From the NCBI GenBank assembly GCA_000277445.1, contig AJWJ01000053.1, forward strand, positions 1 to 64,000: a DNA stretch of 64,000 nucleotides, given 5' to 3'. A program made the translations under genes and the position numbers. Each line of letters begins with the position of its first letter. The first letter of the stretch is position 1. Below the pieces are notes generated by a model. It saw nothing but the letters and a program-made list of their open reading frames with translations. It searched no databases and was not told the DNA's origin. Origin of the DNA: Polysphondylium violaceum (Eukaryota > Evosea > Eumycetozoa > Dictyosteliales > Dictyosteliaceae). Positions 11,778-21,697 of the stretch are shown in pieces.

Positions 11778-12092
11778 ATGGCAAAGATTAGTGATTTAAA
11801 AAAGACGACAATATCAAAATCAACAACAGCAACACAACAATGTGGTGGTGATCCTGATTTCCTTGCTCTTGCTATACAAGTGATTTTTGAGCATCCTTAT
11901 GTTTTTGTTCCTTTAATATCTCTAATCATAATTGGTATCATTTATCTAAGTATGTATAGAAATGAATTAGATACATCTTTACATACATATTATATTTATA
12001 AATTATTAATAACTTATTTATTTTACATAGTTTATTCATTTAGACAATTAAATAAAGCTATTGATGAAGAAATAAAAAAGAAAGAAAAGTAA
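11778..12092 (+). CDS. Small single-pass membrane protein, SMIM15-like
   Basis: Two exons, 11778-11949 and 12031-12092, with an 81-bp GTATGT...ATAG intron, giving 77 residues. Without splicing the frame stays open but inserts a Tyr-rich stretch absent from the spliced form. The product has a polar N terminus, then EHPYVFVPLISLIIIGIIYL, a single hydrophobic helix, then a Lys/Glu-rich coiled tail (LNKAIDEEIKKKEK). The order (short N-terminus, [D/H]PY before the helix, charged helical tail) resembles animal SMIM15, but similarity is weak and short. It is divergent from KTI12 with 214 bp between start codons. Confidence 0.55.
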   Translation: MAKISDLKKTTISKSTTATQQCGGDPDFLALAIQVIFEHPYVFVPLISLIIIGIIYLSMYRNELDTSLHTYYIYKLLITYLFYIVYSFRQLNKAIDEEIKKKEK

Positions 12093-12297
12093 GAAAAGGA
12101 AAAAGATATATAGATAGAGATCTATATTTTGTAATTGTAAAGTATTATAAAGGTAAAAAGAATAAATAAGGAATTTATTAAGAAAAAATTAAATATGATG
12201 TTGTTGTTTGTATATATACATGTGGGTATGTGTAAAGGATATTGGATATGATAGTAATACTAGATAGATACACTATATACACCACTATAATAACTAT

Positions 12298-13206
12298 TTA
12301 TAAAGCAGAGGCAGATACGGAAAGAGCTATACATAATTGTCCTAACCAATAGGTAATCATACCAACATCACCATCACCAATGAATTTTCTAATTAGACTG
12401 ACTTGATTTTTACTGAGAGCATTGATTTCTCTACAGAGGATCATGAGATCAGAGATAAAGAATAGGATGGCACCCAATGCACCAATGAGTGCATAGAGGG
12501 CAAGAGAAGAGAACAATCTATTCCAATTGACAAAGAGTTGCTCGGGATTGCTGAAATCAATGTTGGAAATGGCTTTGACAGAGGCTGTGTAACACATGGT
12601 CACAATGACAGACGTGTAGAAAAACAAGGCGATCGAGAGTGACTTTGGTGTCTGTTTGATGAATAGTGGAATGACCTTGGTGATAAACATGTAGACGAAA
12701 AAGATGTTGAACGACACCAAACACACAATGACTACTGGTGTAAAGAATTTACTTAGACTCTCAGACTCGGCAGTAAAGGCCAAGATAAACGATAAATGGG
12801 CAGCCAAGAAAAACAAGACGCCGTGCACAAAGAATCGCTTGTAGATGAGACAAAAGTCGCCAATGGCTGACAAAAACAAACCTGCAGAGATATAGATGGC
12901 GTACGAGGTGGGATTGTGGGGGATGAGGAGATGGAATAGACTAGAGTGCGAATGAATCGAGCACCAGAGCAACACAATGTATCCCAATATAACGACGGGC
13001 ACTGGTTTAATTAAATGAAACTTTGTGTCTGACGATCTTCTTGCCATTAGATATCCAAACGCTGTGATAAAAAACGTAGTGTACAATATTCTCCACCACA
13101 TATCCTTGTGGCCAGCCCACTCATCGTGTCCTCTATTATCCAAAACAAGGTTATTTAAATCCTCTTGTTGTTGCACCATTGAGGAATCTATATCTACACC
13201 TGTCAT
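12298..13206 (-). CDS. TMEM86/YhhN family membrane protein
   Basis: Single exon, 302 residues, with about eight membrane helices. The family core is readable: AGLFLSAIGDFCLIY, FFVHGVLFFLAAHLSFILAF, a later LGAILFFISDLMIL and, near the end, MITYWLGQLCIALS. These match the YhhN/TMEM86 pattern of a Gly-Asp motif in helix 3, a His in the next helix and a Ser-Asp pair in a later helix. Mammalian TMEM86A/B hydrolyse lysoplasmalogen in the ER membrane; the same activity is possible here but not shown. The first about 35 residues are polar and acidic. The middle of the gene (12600-12980) is distinctly richer in G+C than its surroundings. Confidence 0.85.
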   Translation of the reverse strand: MTGVDIDSSMVQQQEDLNNLVLDNRGHDEWAGHKDMWWRILYTTFFITAFGYLMARRSSDTKFHLIKPVPVVILGYIVLLWCSIHSHSSLFHLLIPHNPTSYAIYISAGLFLSAIGDFCLIYKRFFVHGVLFFLAAHLSFILAFTAESESLSKFFTPVVIVCLVSFNIFFVYMFITKVIPLFIKQTPKSLSIALFFYTSVIVTMCYTASVKAISNIDFSNPEQLFVNWNRLFSSLALYALIGALGAILFFISDLMILCREINALSKNQVSLIRKFIGDGDVGMITYWLGQLCIALSVSASAL

Positions 13207-13828
13207 TCTGTTTTATTTATTGTTATACTAATACTGTTGTTGTTTGTTATTTAATAATAATAATGATTGTGCGCAAAACTTTATTTTTAAATTCACCACC
13301 GCTGTTGTGATATTTATTTTAGTTGTAACTATATTATTGTTGTTGTTGTGTTGTTAAGAAAAAAGTTAAAATAGACGAGAGAGAGATCTTGGTGAGTGTG
13401 GGTTTGAAAAATAAAAAACGATGGGAAAAAAATAAATATATATAAATTGTGTGGATTTTCAATTTATTTGTAAATATATGAATTGGAGTGTGTGGAGTGT
13501 GTAGTGTGTGTTTCGAAAAAAAAATAAAATTTCCGTGTCGTAGTGTGTTGTGTGTTGTGTGTGTAATAAGTGTGTGGTTCCATTCTCACCTTTTATATTA
13601 AATTTAAAAAAAATAAAAAAAGATATTTAGCATAAAACCACCTGGGATTTTTTTAAAATAATATGAGTGTGTATGAATGCAAGAGAGCGACTGCAATTTT
13701 ATGAAAAGAGTTTTTTATTTTTTATTTTGTTTTTCTTGTTTTCCCAATTCGTGCAAAGATAGGATAGAAAAGTATTTTTTTTGGTTTACATGAAGCGCGT
13801 TCACACCCTTTGGGTTACATCCAATCCA
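13207..13828. other. Intergenic upstream of TMEM86-like gene, GT-rich
   Basis: Spacer between the TMEM86-like start and the HAP2 coding end, both minus strand. It holds long A/T runs and a marked TG/TGTG repeat block at about 13486-13580. Read on the gene's strand this is CA-rich and lies 280-370 bp upstream of its ATG. No coding frame is supported. Confidence 0.5.
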
Positions 13829-16282
13829 CTATAGGGGCTGTTGTTTAGGAATTGGTTGGTTTAGTAAAAGACAGACCTTGTTGGAGTGTTGTAGATATAA
13901 GGTTTTCTCCAAGGTTTTAAGTTTTAGATTATTTATACTATTTTGGTTTAGACGAAGAGGTGTCCTTCGAATACTAGTCGTATTATTATTGTTAAGATTT
14001 GGAGATGAATTAAAGAGATGAAAGGTTTGATATGCTGGCACAATTTTAAAGCAGTATCGGGATGTATGGTCATTGTCGTAACCTATATAACCTCTTAAAG
14101 ACACGACTGTAGATGCAGGCATATCACCACACATAAATGATGGTCCTAAATCTAGGAGATTGGATAATGTGGTTCTAAAATACACGATTCTTTGCGACCC
14201 AATATATTCTTGAATTTGATTGTCGAAATTTGTATTATTATTATTATTATAACTGCTATTATTATAATCTTGCATTTGAATTTCATCTCTAGAGTTGTTG
14301 TGTTTGTTGTACTTTTTGCTCTTGTTCTTATTACAACATCCACAACATAATAGTTTTTTGATGAGGTTTCTGAGAATAGGGAATTTATATAAAAGGACAA
14401 TGATTACAACGATGGATATGATAACAAGGAGCATGAGAGCAAATCTAGTTGAACATTTACCAATGTTTGACGTAAAACACAAGAGATTGATTATATTTGG
14501 ACAAACGTCATCACAGGTTAATTCGTGTGTGACGTTGATGTCGTCACTGTCTATAGAGTTGGCTGATCCTTCTTGGGCGCCATAGTCAATGACAGTTTCT
14601 GTCACGTTGAATAGGACCTTGACAGAATCCAACAGGTCGCCCAATTCATTGGACAGGTCGACGTAGCAGAATGCCTCCATTGGAATTTCAGAAATGGTTC
14701 GAATGTCAAATTTAAACGAGGCGACAGAGTTGGGCTGGATAGTGGATTGCTGGTAGGGGACAGCGGCGATACCGATGGTGCAGTTTACCACGGCGATAAT
14801 ATAGTCTGCATGGATGGTACCTATGTTTTTAATGTCGACAGTGAGGGTGCCATCAATCGACATGGCCTCAAATGTTTTCACGTCGGCCCTGATGATCTTT
14901 CCTGGCGATATGTTTACGACAAATTGGAGATCATCGGCTGTGACGACGATGCTGAGGAGCGTAGTATGGGGCTGTGCATATTGCACCGATAGATGACGAT
15001 ACTTTTCAATCTCTACCACGCCGACTTGTCCCAAACCAAAGATCAAGTATTTGGGCTTGAGGCCCTTTTTCACCCGTTCTAGATCCTCGCTGTAATAGTC
15101 TGACAATTGGTTATTGAGGCAGCTGTTGAAAGCGGCGGCGCATCTATTTGGTTGGTTTTGAAAGGCCCCGTAGCTGACACCTATTTTGTTGCAAGTGAGT
15201 CCAGAGAGATCAAAAAACGAGTCCTCGAGGATCATTGTCGAGTTTACAATGGGAAGTGCAGAAATGGGGTCTGTCGAGGCTCTTGCAAATACAATCTTTT
15301 TGCCATCAAAGTCCTCGTACAAGATACTTGATTGGAGATCACCTATCACCCTCAACAGCACTCCATGGCTATTGGCAATGGGCTTGGAGGGCGAGATGGC
15401 AATGCTGTCGGTTTTGTACAGTTGACTCACATAGTCATAATAAGAGACACCGGCAGTGATGGTGTAGTCGACCATGGTCTCGAGAAACTCAAACACGTCG
15501 TACTTTAACACACTAAAAGACATGCAGTGGGCCGACGTCGATCTCGAGCCAAAGATCGTGCACTTTAAATTGGCACGCGAGTTTTGGTCCTCGCCAATGT
15601 AATCAGACATAGCACAACTGCAGCAAAAGCCCTGACTGTCTCGAATCAACTCGCCGCTAGGCAGTTTGGCCGACCCGCATGTGCTGTCAGACGGCAGATC
15701 CTTGCAGCCATCTGTAATGATATAGTCAGTCTTGTATATCACACTCTCAATCACATCACCAGCCACTGTTTGCAGATACCCCAGTCTATAGTTTAAGTAC
15801 ATGGGGGTCTTTTTAAACGTCACCTTGATGGGCACCAACAGTGTTTTGTTTTTCCCATCCGTATCAATGACATCATTAACAATAAAGTTTAACGATTCAG
15901 TGGAATCCTACATTTGGTAAAGTATACACATATGTATTAGTAGTGTTACAAGTGGTGGGGAGAATAAAGAATGAATGAATAATCTATTCGTGTCGCACAA
16001 ATTAAAAAATAAAAATAAATATAAATATAAAAAACAAAAAAAAATTAAAACTCTTACCTGATTGGAGTTGATGTTCATGGTGACAATGAGCTTTTTATTG
16101 CAATTCAGTATTGATTTATCCTGAGAAGCTTGATTTGTGCCATCTTGAATGCAAAAGTCAACTTTACTCGAAGCAATCAAGCCTGCTTGCACGTTGACGA
16201 CATTGATTATACACAAACAAATTAGTACAAACACAATGACAACAACATTTACTCTCCATAAATAGATTGATTTATTTATCAT
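13829..16282 (-). CDS. HAP2/GCS1 gamete fusogen
   Basis: Two exons, 16282-16058 and 15907-13829, with a 150-bp intron, giving 767 residues. Residues about 10-32 are a signal peptide. The ectodomain has many cysteines and the HAP2-GCS1 signature GCKDLPSDSTCGSAKLPSGE...IRDSQGFCCSC at about 143-173. A membrane helix (FALMLLVIISIVVIIVLLY) lies at about 562-584, followed by a basic and cysteine-rich stretch (KKLLCCGCCNKNKSKK). HAP2 is a class II fusogen that merges gamete plasma membranes across eukaryotes; the D. discoideum homologues act in macrocyst mating. The predicted cytoplasmic tail is about 183 residues, part Asn-rich and part unrecognised. An unseen intron or earlier true end cannot be excluded. 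Bases about 14500-15840 are much more G+C rich than the flanks. Confidence 0.88.
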
Positions 16283-16644
16283 TGGTCCAAATATATTCTC
16301 TTAACTGATTTTCTATTGATAAATATTTAATAAATTATGTCTTCTCCCATTGCGCCTGTTAAAAATTTTTATTTTTGTAAAAAAAAAATATCCCCATGAA
16401 AGTGAAACAACGACTACTTTGGTAAAATTTAATCATTACCATCACTGCATAATAGTGACCTACTCTTTTATCCAAAAATGTACTCGATTGAAACAAAAGT
16501 AAACTAATAGATCCACTAGGCTATTTCTAGTTGATTATTGCTTTATATAAATAGAGGATATGTTTGTGTGAATACCTCTCATCATCAAAAACAACTAACT
16601 TTAACAACTATTTTTTTATACAATTCTTTACATATAATAACATC
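16283..16644. promoter_or_regulatory. Divergent promoter region HAP2 / HssA-like
   Basis: A 362-bp spacer between two divergent start codons. A good TATA box, TATATAAATAG, lies at 16545-16555, about 90 bp upstream of the HssA-like ATG on the plus strand. No comparable box was picked out for HAP2. Confidence 0.5.
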
Positions 16645-16919
16645 ATGACTATTTTCGGTATATTAAATATGATGTTGATGATAGTTTCTATAAAACCAAA
16701 TACTAATGTTACTACTATATAGGATCATTATCTAAAATTGGTAATCCAACCAAATCAATCACCAAGGGAGCAATTGCAGGTGGTTTAGTATCTAATCCAA
16801 TGGATTCAGATGATATAATTGCAAATAACCATAGAAAAGGAGGTAAAATGGGAGGTAAAAGAGGTAAAGGAAATGTCAATAACGTAGATATTGACAATAA
16901 TGTAGAGATAAACAATTAG
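16645..16919 (+). CDS. HssA/B-like small protein
   Basis: Two exons, 16645-16657 (13 bp) and 16723-16919, joined over a 65-bp intron, giving 69 residues. The product begins MTIFGSLSKIGNPTKSI. This resembles the start of the D. discoideum HssA/2C/7E small proteins, which open with a short MT[I/L]F-Ser-rich segment. It is followed by Gly/Ser-type sequence and a Gly-Lys-Arg-rich patch (GKMGGKRGKG). The tail is acidic and Asn-rich. The 13-bp first exon explains why the coding region is easy to miss. In D. discoideum these genes are mostly developmentally regulated; function is unclear. A strong TATA box sits upstream and a stable hairpin follows the stop codon. Confidence 0.65.
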
Positions 16920-16943
16920 ATATTTCACCATGACCACTATTTG

Positions 16944-17040
16944 GTATGGTGGGTCCCAGCCTATCCTGGGGGAATAGAGGAAATTTACAAAGTATGATGT
17001 GATTTATCATCTTTGTCGATCAGAGCCTCTCTATTTCCCA
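16944..17040. other. Imperfect palindrome / RNA hairpin 3' of HssA-like gene
   Basis: An inner stem pairs ACAAAG-t-ATGAT (16987-16998) with ATCATCTTTGT (17006-17016) around a 7-base loop: 11 pairs with one bulge. An outer, imperfect stem pairs GGGAATAGAGG (16970-16980) with CCTCTCTATTTCCC (17026-17039). The G+C content is well above the flanks. It could be a 3' UTR hairpin or a small structured RNA; no family was recognised. Confidence 0.5.
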
Positions 17041-17234
17041 ATGGTCCCCTCGTTCCCAAAATTTTTATTTTATATTTTATTTTATTTTTTTTAAAATAAA
17101 ATCATTATTTTTTATAAATTTTTCATCCCCCTCGCTCAAACACCAAGATATTTTAAATCGAAATTTTCATTTTTTAATATTACGACTACTATTACCACAC
17201 CTATTACTACTAGATACATATACATATACACACA

Positions 17235-18587
17235 ATGAATCCATTGGTATCAGAATCTGTTGAATGTCTTGATTGGAAACATAAAGCCATTCAAAAGTGT
17301 ATTGAAAAGGGTATCTTTAATGATGAACCCTATATCATGTTGTACAATCTTGAAGAATTTAGAGCCAAAGCCAAAGAAGCAAATGAAAATCTTAAAGGCC
17401 TTCAAACTATGGCTGTTAAATGTAACCCTGTTTTAGTATGTATTATTTATCACTACGACAATGTTTGAAACATTGCTAACAATTCAATAAAGAATTTATT
17501 AAAAGAAGCAATTAATAATGGATTAGGAGCTGAGGTAGCATCATATGGCGAATTAATTATGGCAGAAAGAGCAGGATTCGAACCAAGCAAGATTATTTTT
17601 GATTCTCCCATTAAAACTAAAAAAGAATTAGAGTATGCTTTGAATCTTGGATGTGTAGTAAATGTAGATAATTTCCAAGAACTTGAGGTTATTGAAAAGA
17701 TTATCAGTGGATTTAGTGCAGAGAAACAAGCATCCCTTACTTTGGGTCTTAGAATCAATCCTCAAGTCGATGCAGGTAAATTAGAAGATCTCTCTACCGG
17801 TGTACCAACCAGCAAGTTTGGCATTGGTATGGAATATCGTGACGAAATTGTTGCCGCCTACAAAAGAAACAGTTGGTTAAAGGCTGTTCATTTACACATT
17901 GGTTCACAAGGTTTTGAAATGGACCAAACCGTTTGTGCCGTCGAAAAGGTCATGACTCTTGTCAAAGACATCAATGTGGAGCTCAAACAACAAATCAGTG
18001 TATTCAATATTGGTGGTGGTTTGTCTGTCAATTTCGACACCGAGGTAACCACCCCAACATTCACCCAATACGCCAACCAACTCAAACAAAGAGTACCCGA
18101 ACTCTTTGACGGCAGTTTTCTTTTGATCACAGAGTTTGGAAGAGGCTATTGGGCCAAATGCGGTGTCATTGTCAGCACTGTCGAATACACAAAGACCTCT
18201 GGCAACAGAAACATTGCCATTGTCCACGTCGGTGGTAACATGTGTGTTAGAACCATCTATCAACACCCCATCTGGAAATTAAGAGTCAGTATTTTCGATG
18301 GTAAAGGTCAATTCAAAGACGGTGAGCAAGATGGTCTCTATGTCACAGATTTAGCTGGTCCTCTCTGTTTTGCTGCCGATCTCATTGCCAAACAAAGATT
18401 GTTACCATTGGTCAGTCAATCTGATTACGTCATGGTTCACGATTGCGGTGCCTACATGATCTCTGCATACTCTCACTATAACCTTAGATTAGCCCCACCC
18501 ATCTACAACTATAACATCAATACCACAGAATTGGAATTGGTTAAGAAAGGTGAAACTATTCAACAAAAAGTTGACTTTTTCTCTTAA
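17235..18587 (+). CDS. Group IV PLP-dependent decarboxylase (ornithine/diaminopimelate decarboxylase-like)
   Basis: Two exons, 17235-17435 and 17493-18587, with a 57-bp intron, giving 431 residues. The PLP lysine is K62 in MAVKCNP. The barrel carries HIGSQ (202-206), NIGGG (glycines 241-243) and EFGR (281-284), where most family members have EPGR. The C-terminal part keeps the catalytic Cys359 and Asp363 but in the order GPLCFAAD, then HDCGAYMISAYSHYN. Ornithine decarboxylases read CDGLD and diaminopimelate decarboxylases CESGD here, so the substrate-contacting acidic residue after Cys is Phe. HIGSQ and GAYxxSxxSxYN point to the diaminopimelate side of the family. The fold and decarboxylation chemistry are well supported; the substrate is not known. 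Confidence 0.85.
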
Positions 18588-18768
18588 TCCCTCATATGTG
18601 TATTTGTTTCATGTAAAAGTAGTAGTAATAGAAATAGATAGTATTTCTCGAATAAAGAAAAAAGATATAATTTTGTTAAAAAAGATTATTTATTAAATAG
18701 ATGTATGGCTAGTAATAAAAAGGTTTGATTATTAATACAAATAAATCCAATCATCTATTATGATTGAA

Positions 18769-20702
18769 TTAATATAAATCTTCAACAAGATTTTCAATTG
18801 GAAGACAATTTTGAGGAATGTCAAAGGATTCAAGAATTTGTTTTGAAACTTTGGAAACTTGATCACATAAATCTAAAATGATGGTTGGTAATTGTTGAGC
18901 AAGTTTTGGTGATAATAAACCGTTGGAGACCAAGTAACCGAGATCTTCTTCAATCTTGCCCAAAGTGTACAAGAGGGTGAGATGTGGAATTGGATTGACG
19001 GCTTGTTTGTTGTTGAATTGAATCAATTCAGACAAGATTTCCTTTTGCATGTGGGCATGACCCAATTTGACGGCAAATGGAATGATGGCGTTAAAGGCAT
19101 AGTATGCGTCTTTTTCTTTAGAGTTTTTGATCATGGCTTTGACTTGACTGGCCAAAAGAGCTTCACGGGCTTCAAAGAGGGCAAGGAGATTGTTGAGGTT
19201 GTAGAGTTGTTGGGCTGGTCCGTCAAGGGTGAAGGGTTTGAGTGGGGCGTCGCTGCTCTTGAGACCCAATACATATTTGGCAACTTGTTGCATGAGGACA
19301 GTGTTGTCACCCTCATAGGTGCAGATAATGTCACAATCGGCCTTGAACTCACTGATCAAGTTGGCAGTACGGTAGCCTTGGCCTCCACAAGCCTCTCTGC
19401 AGGTTTGCATGGCAGCAACAGCGTCCCAAGAAAAGATAGCCTTGATACCAGAGGCATGGGCGTGGATCGAGGCGGGTGGTTTGCCCGAGGCCAATTGTTG
19501 GATGATTTTGTGCAAGTAGATATCATAGATGACAGTGTTGGCCAATGGAACCATAAGACGTCTCTTTTGTGAGGACAAGGTCATCAAGACTTGTTCGTTG
19601 TCGAGAGAGGGGCCAAATTGCTTTCTGACAAAACTGTAACGGATGGCAATTGACAAACAGGTCTTGCTAGCGCCCGAGGCACCCTTGACAATCAAAACTC
19701 TGCCCAAAATGAATGGGGCCATGGTGGCGGCAAAGTTTTTAATGGGGGTTGATAATTTGCTGCTATAGACACCGTCTTCAGTGACGTCACTGTACTTGTT
19801 TAACAAGTTTTCTCTGGGGATACGAACGTGTTCAAAACGGAGCTGACCATTATCAACACCGTTGAGACCCATCTTGTGGCCACAGTCCTTGATGGTGATG
19901 CCATCAAATACTTTGTGTGTAGCACGATCACGAATGGGTACGACAAAGGCATGGATACCGTGATCTTTGCCATCATTAATCAAACGAGCAAATACAGTGG
20001 TAAAGTGGCCGTGGAGACCAGCACCGCCAATCCAAAACTTTTGAGAAGATGGTGTAGGCGAGTTGATGACAAACTCTTTGGTTTGTTTGTCATAGGTGGC
20101 GGTGGTTTCGAGACCTCTAACATTACTGCCGTGACCAATCTCTGTCATGGAAAAGGAACCCAAAATATCCAAACGATCGGCGTCTGCCATGTATTTTTGG
20201 TGTCTAGCAGTGCCTAAATATTGAACTGTACCACCGAAAAGACTGTAATGGACACCCAATTTGGTTGAGACATTGTTGCTATACAAAGAGAAGATTTCAA
20301 TGACATTGACAATTCTTGTTGGGTTCTTTGATACATCTGCAAATCTAACAACACCGTTGGTAGCAATAGATTTAGCTTGTTTCAATACATGTTCTCTCTG
20401 TCCTGCCCAATCAAATCCCATGTAATGTTCTCTGGGAAACAATGCGGGATTATCACGAATAAATTTTCTAGCTACATCTTTATATTCTACAGCCTCTGGT
20501 GAATCGATGGCTAACTTTAACTTGGCAACATTGACTTCACCAATAGGTGAATTTAAATTGAGTGAATCTGCACTACTTGAACATTCATTAATGCCTATTT
20601 GATTTATAATCTTTTTATTTATTTTTATATTAATATTGTGTGTATATTTATATATAAAAATATATGATGGTTATCTACATTTTCAATTCTATTTGTATAC
20701 AT
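18769..20702 (-). CDS. Peroxisomal-type acyl-CoA oxidase
   Basis: Exons 20702-20679 (24 bp, proposed) and 20610-18769, giving 621 residues. The main exon is certain: FSMTEIGHGSNVRGLET (about 162-178), the FAD/acyl-CoA part FWIGGAG, ACGGQGY at 415-421 and TYEGDN with the catalytic base Glu441. The frame continues upstream of the first in-frame ATG (inside HYMGF) with plausible protein (LNSPIGEVNVAKLKL). A short first exon starting MYTNRIEN and spliced by a GTAGAT...AAAAAG intron of 68 bp restores an ATG; that join is tentative. The family oxidises fatty acyl-CoA with release of H2O2. The C terminus ends in VEDLY, so no SKL-type peroxisomal signal is present. Confidence 0.88.
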
Positions 20703-21213
20703 TTCAGTCTAATTAATTAACAAAAAAGATGACACCGCATTCAGTGTGTGTTTATAAAGGATGTCCAAAAAAAATAAAAAATTTAACAAAAAAATAGAAA
20801 AAAAAAAATAAAATAAACTTATTGCTGAAATATCACATTTTTATCCTCTTTTTTTTTATTCCCTTGAAATTTAAAAAAATATCTTGAGCATATCGTCACG
20901 ATCGTCTAGTTTTAGAAATTTATCACAAGTTTAATATGATAACATTCAATTGAAAGAATGAGCGATTGAAATTTCGTAAAATTGATTTTATCTCTGCAGA
21001 TTATACACTCTCAAAGTTTGTAAAGGTCTGCATCATAATTTATTTTCACACATACACACAATTATAAATCTCTTACTAGAAAGTGTTTTTTTTTAAAAAA
21101 ACGAATTCTATTATTGTTTTAAGCAATGTCATACATAAACAGAAAGATACTACTTTGGTAAAAAAAAGATAAACAAAAACATTTTTGTACCCAGAAAAAG
21201 TAATAGATTACAT
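20703..21213. other. Intergenic upstream of acyl-CoA oxidase
   Basis: A+T-rich spacer with long A and T runs and no supported gene. It should contain the acyl-CoA oxidase promoter, but no clear TATA box or repeat was found. Confidence 0.5.
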
Positions 21214-21522
21214 CTAAGTACACATATGTTTTTTGTGTATGTAGTCAATATGGACGTGTTGCAAATTCTGTGAGTGATACAATAGTTGCCAATATACTCC
21301 GTTTTGTATTTGGCATGGGTTTGAAAATATTTTCCACCACTTCACACATTTCATCAAGTAGAGATCACCCAATTTGAAGTTGCGATGAGTAATAATAGCA
21401 ATACCATAATGGTCTTCTTTTGACAAATCCAATTCTATGTTGTGACAAACGATGTGGCCTGTCTCTATATTTAGAAAAACTACCAACAAAATCATCCAAT
21501 AAACTTGATATCTTTTCAACAT
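21214..21522 (-). CDS. Hypothetical small secreted protein
   Basis: An open frame of 102 codons from the ATG at 21522 (an upstream in-frame ATG at 21591 would add 23 residues). The start MLKRYQVYWMILLVVFLNI looks like a signal peptide. The mature part has four to five Cys and many His and Trp (VKWWKIF, YWQLLYHS, HIDYIHKKH). No homologue is recognised. Evidence for expression is only the length of the frame in A+T-rich DNA and the signal-like start. It is divergent from the next ankyrin-like gene. Confidence 0.35.
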   Translation of the reverse strand: MLKRYQVYWMILLVVFLNIETGHIVCHNIELDLSKEDHYGIAIITHRNFKLGDLYLMKCVKWWKIFSNPCQIQNGVYWQLLYHSQNLQHVHIDYIHKKHMCT

Positions 21523-21697
21523 GATTTCGGGTCTTGAAACAGACCGGGGAAATATAATTCTTAGGGAATGAAAAAACAATTCACCAGTCACTTGAATTCA
21601 ATGTGAAACAATTATCACTATTCACTATAAAAATATCTTTTTTTTTTTCAAAAAGTCTAAAAAAAGGTTTTTTAATCATTTTTTTTATAGATGACAA

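Noticed and set aside
14295-15796. Several plus-strand frames of 60-96 residues over HAP2
   Set aside because: They are antisense shadows of a G+C-rich exon. No conserved domain or splice context supports them.
16715-16915. Minus-strand Pro/Leu-rich frame of 66 residues
   Set aside because: It is the antisense of the HssA-like exon 2, which has a consistent start exon, intron and TATA box.
17560-17600. GTTCGAA-like string suggestive of a tRNA T-loop
   Set aside because: It lies in the coding frame of the decarboxylase and has no paired arms. No cloverleaf was found by eye anywhere in the window.
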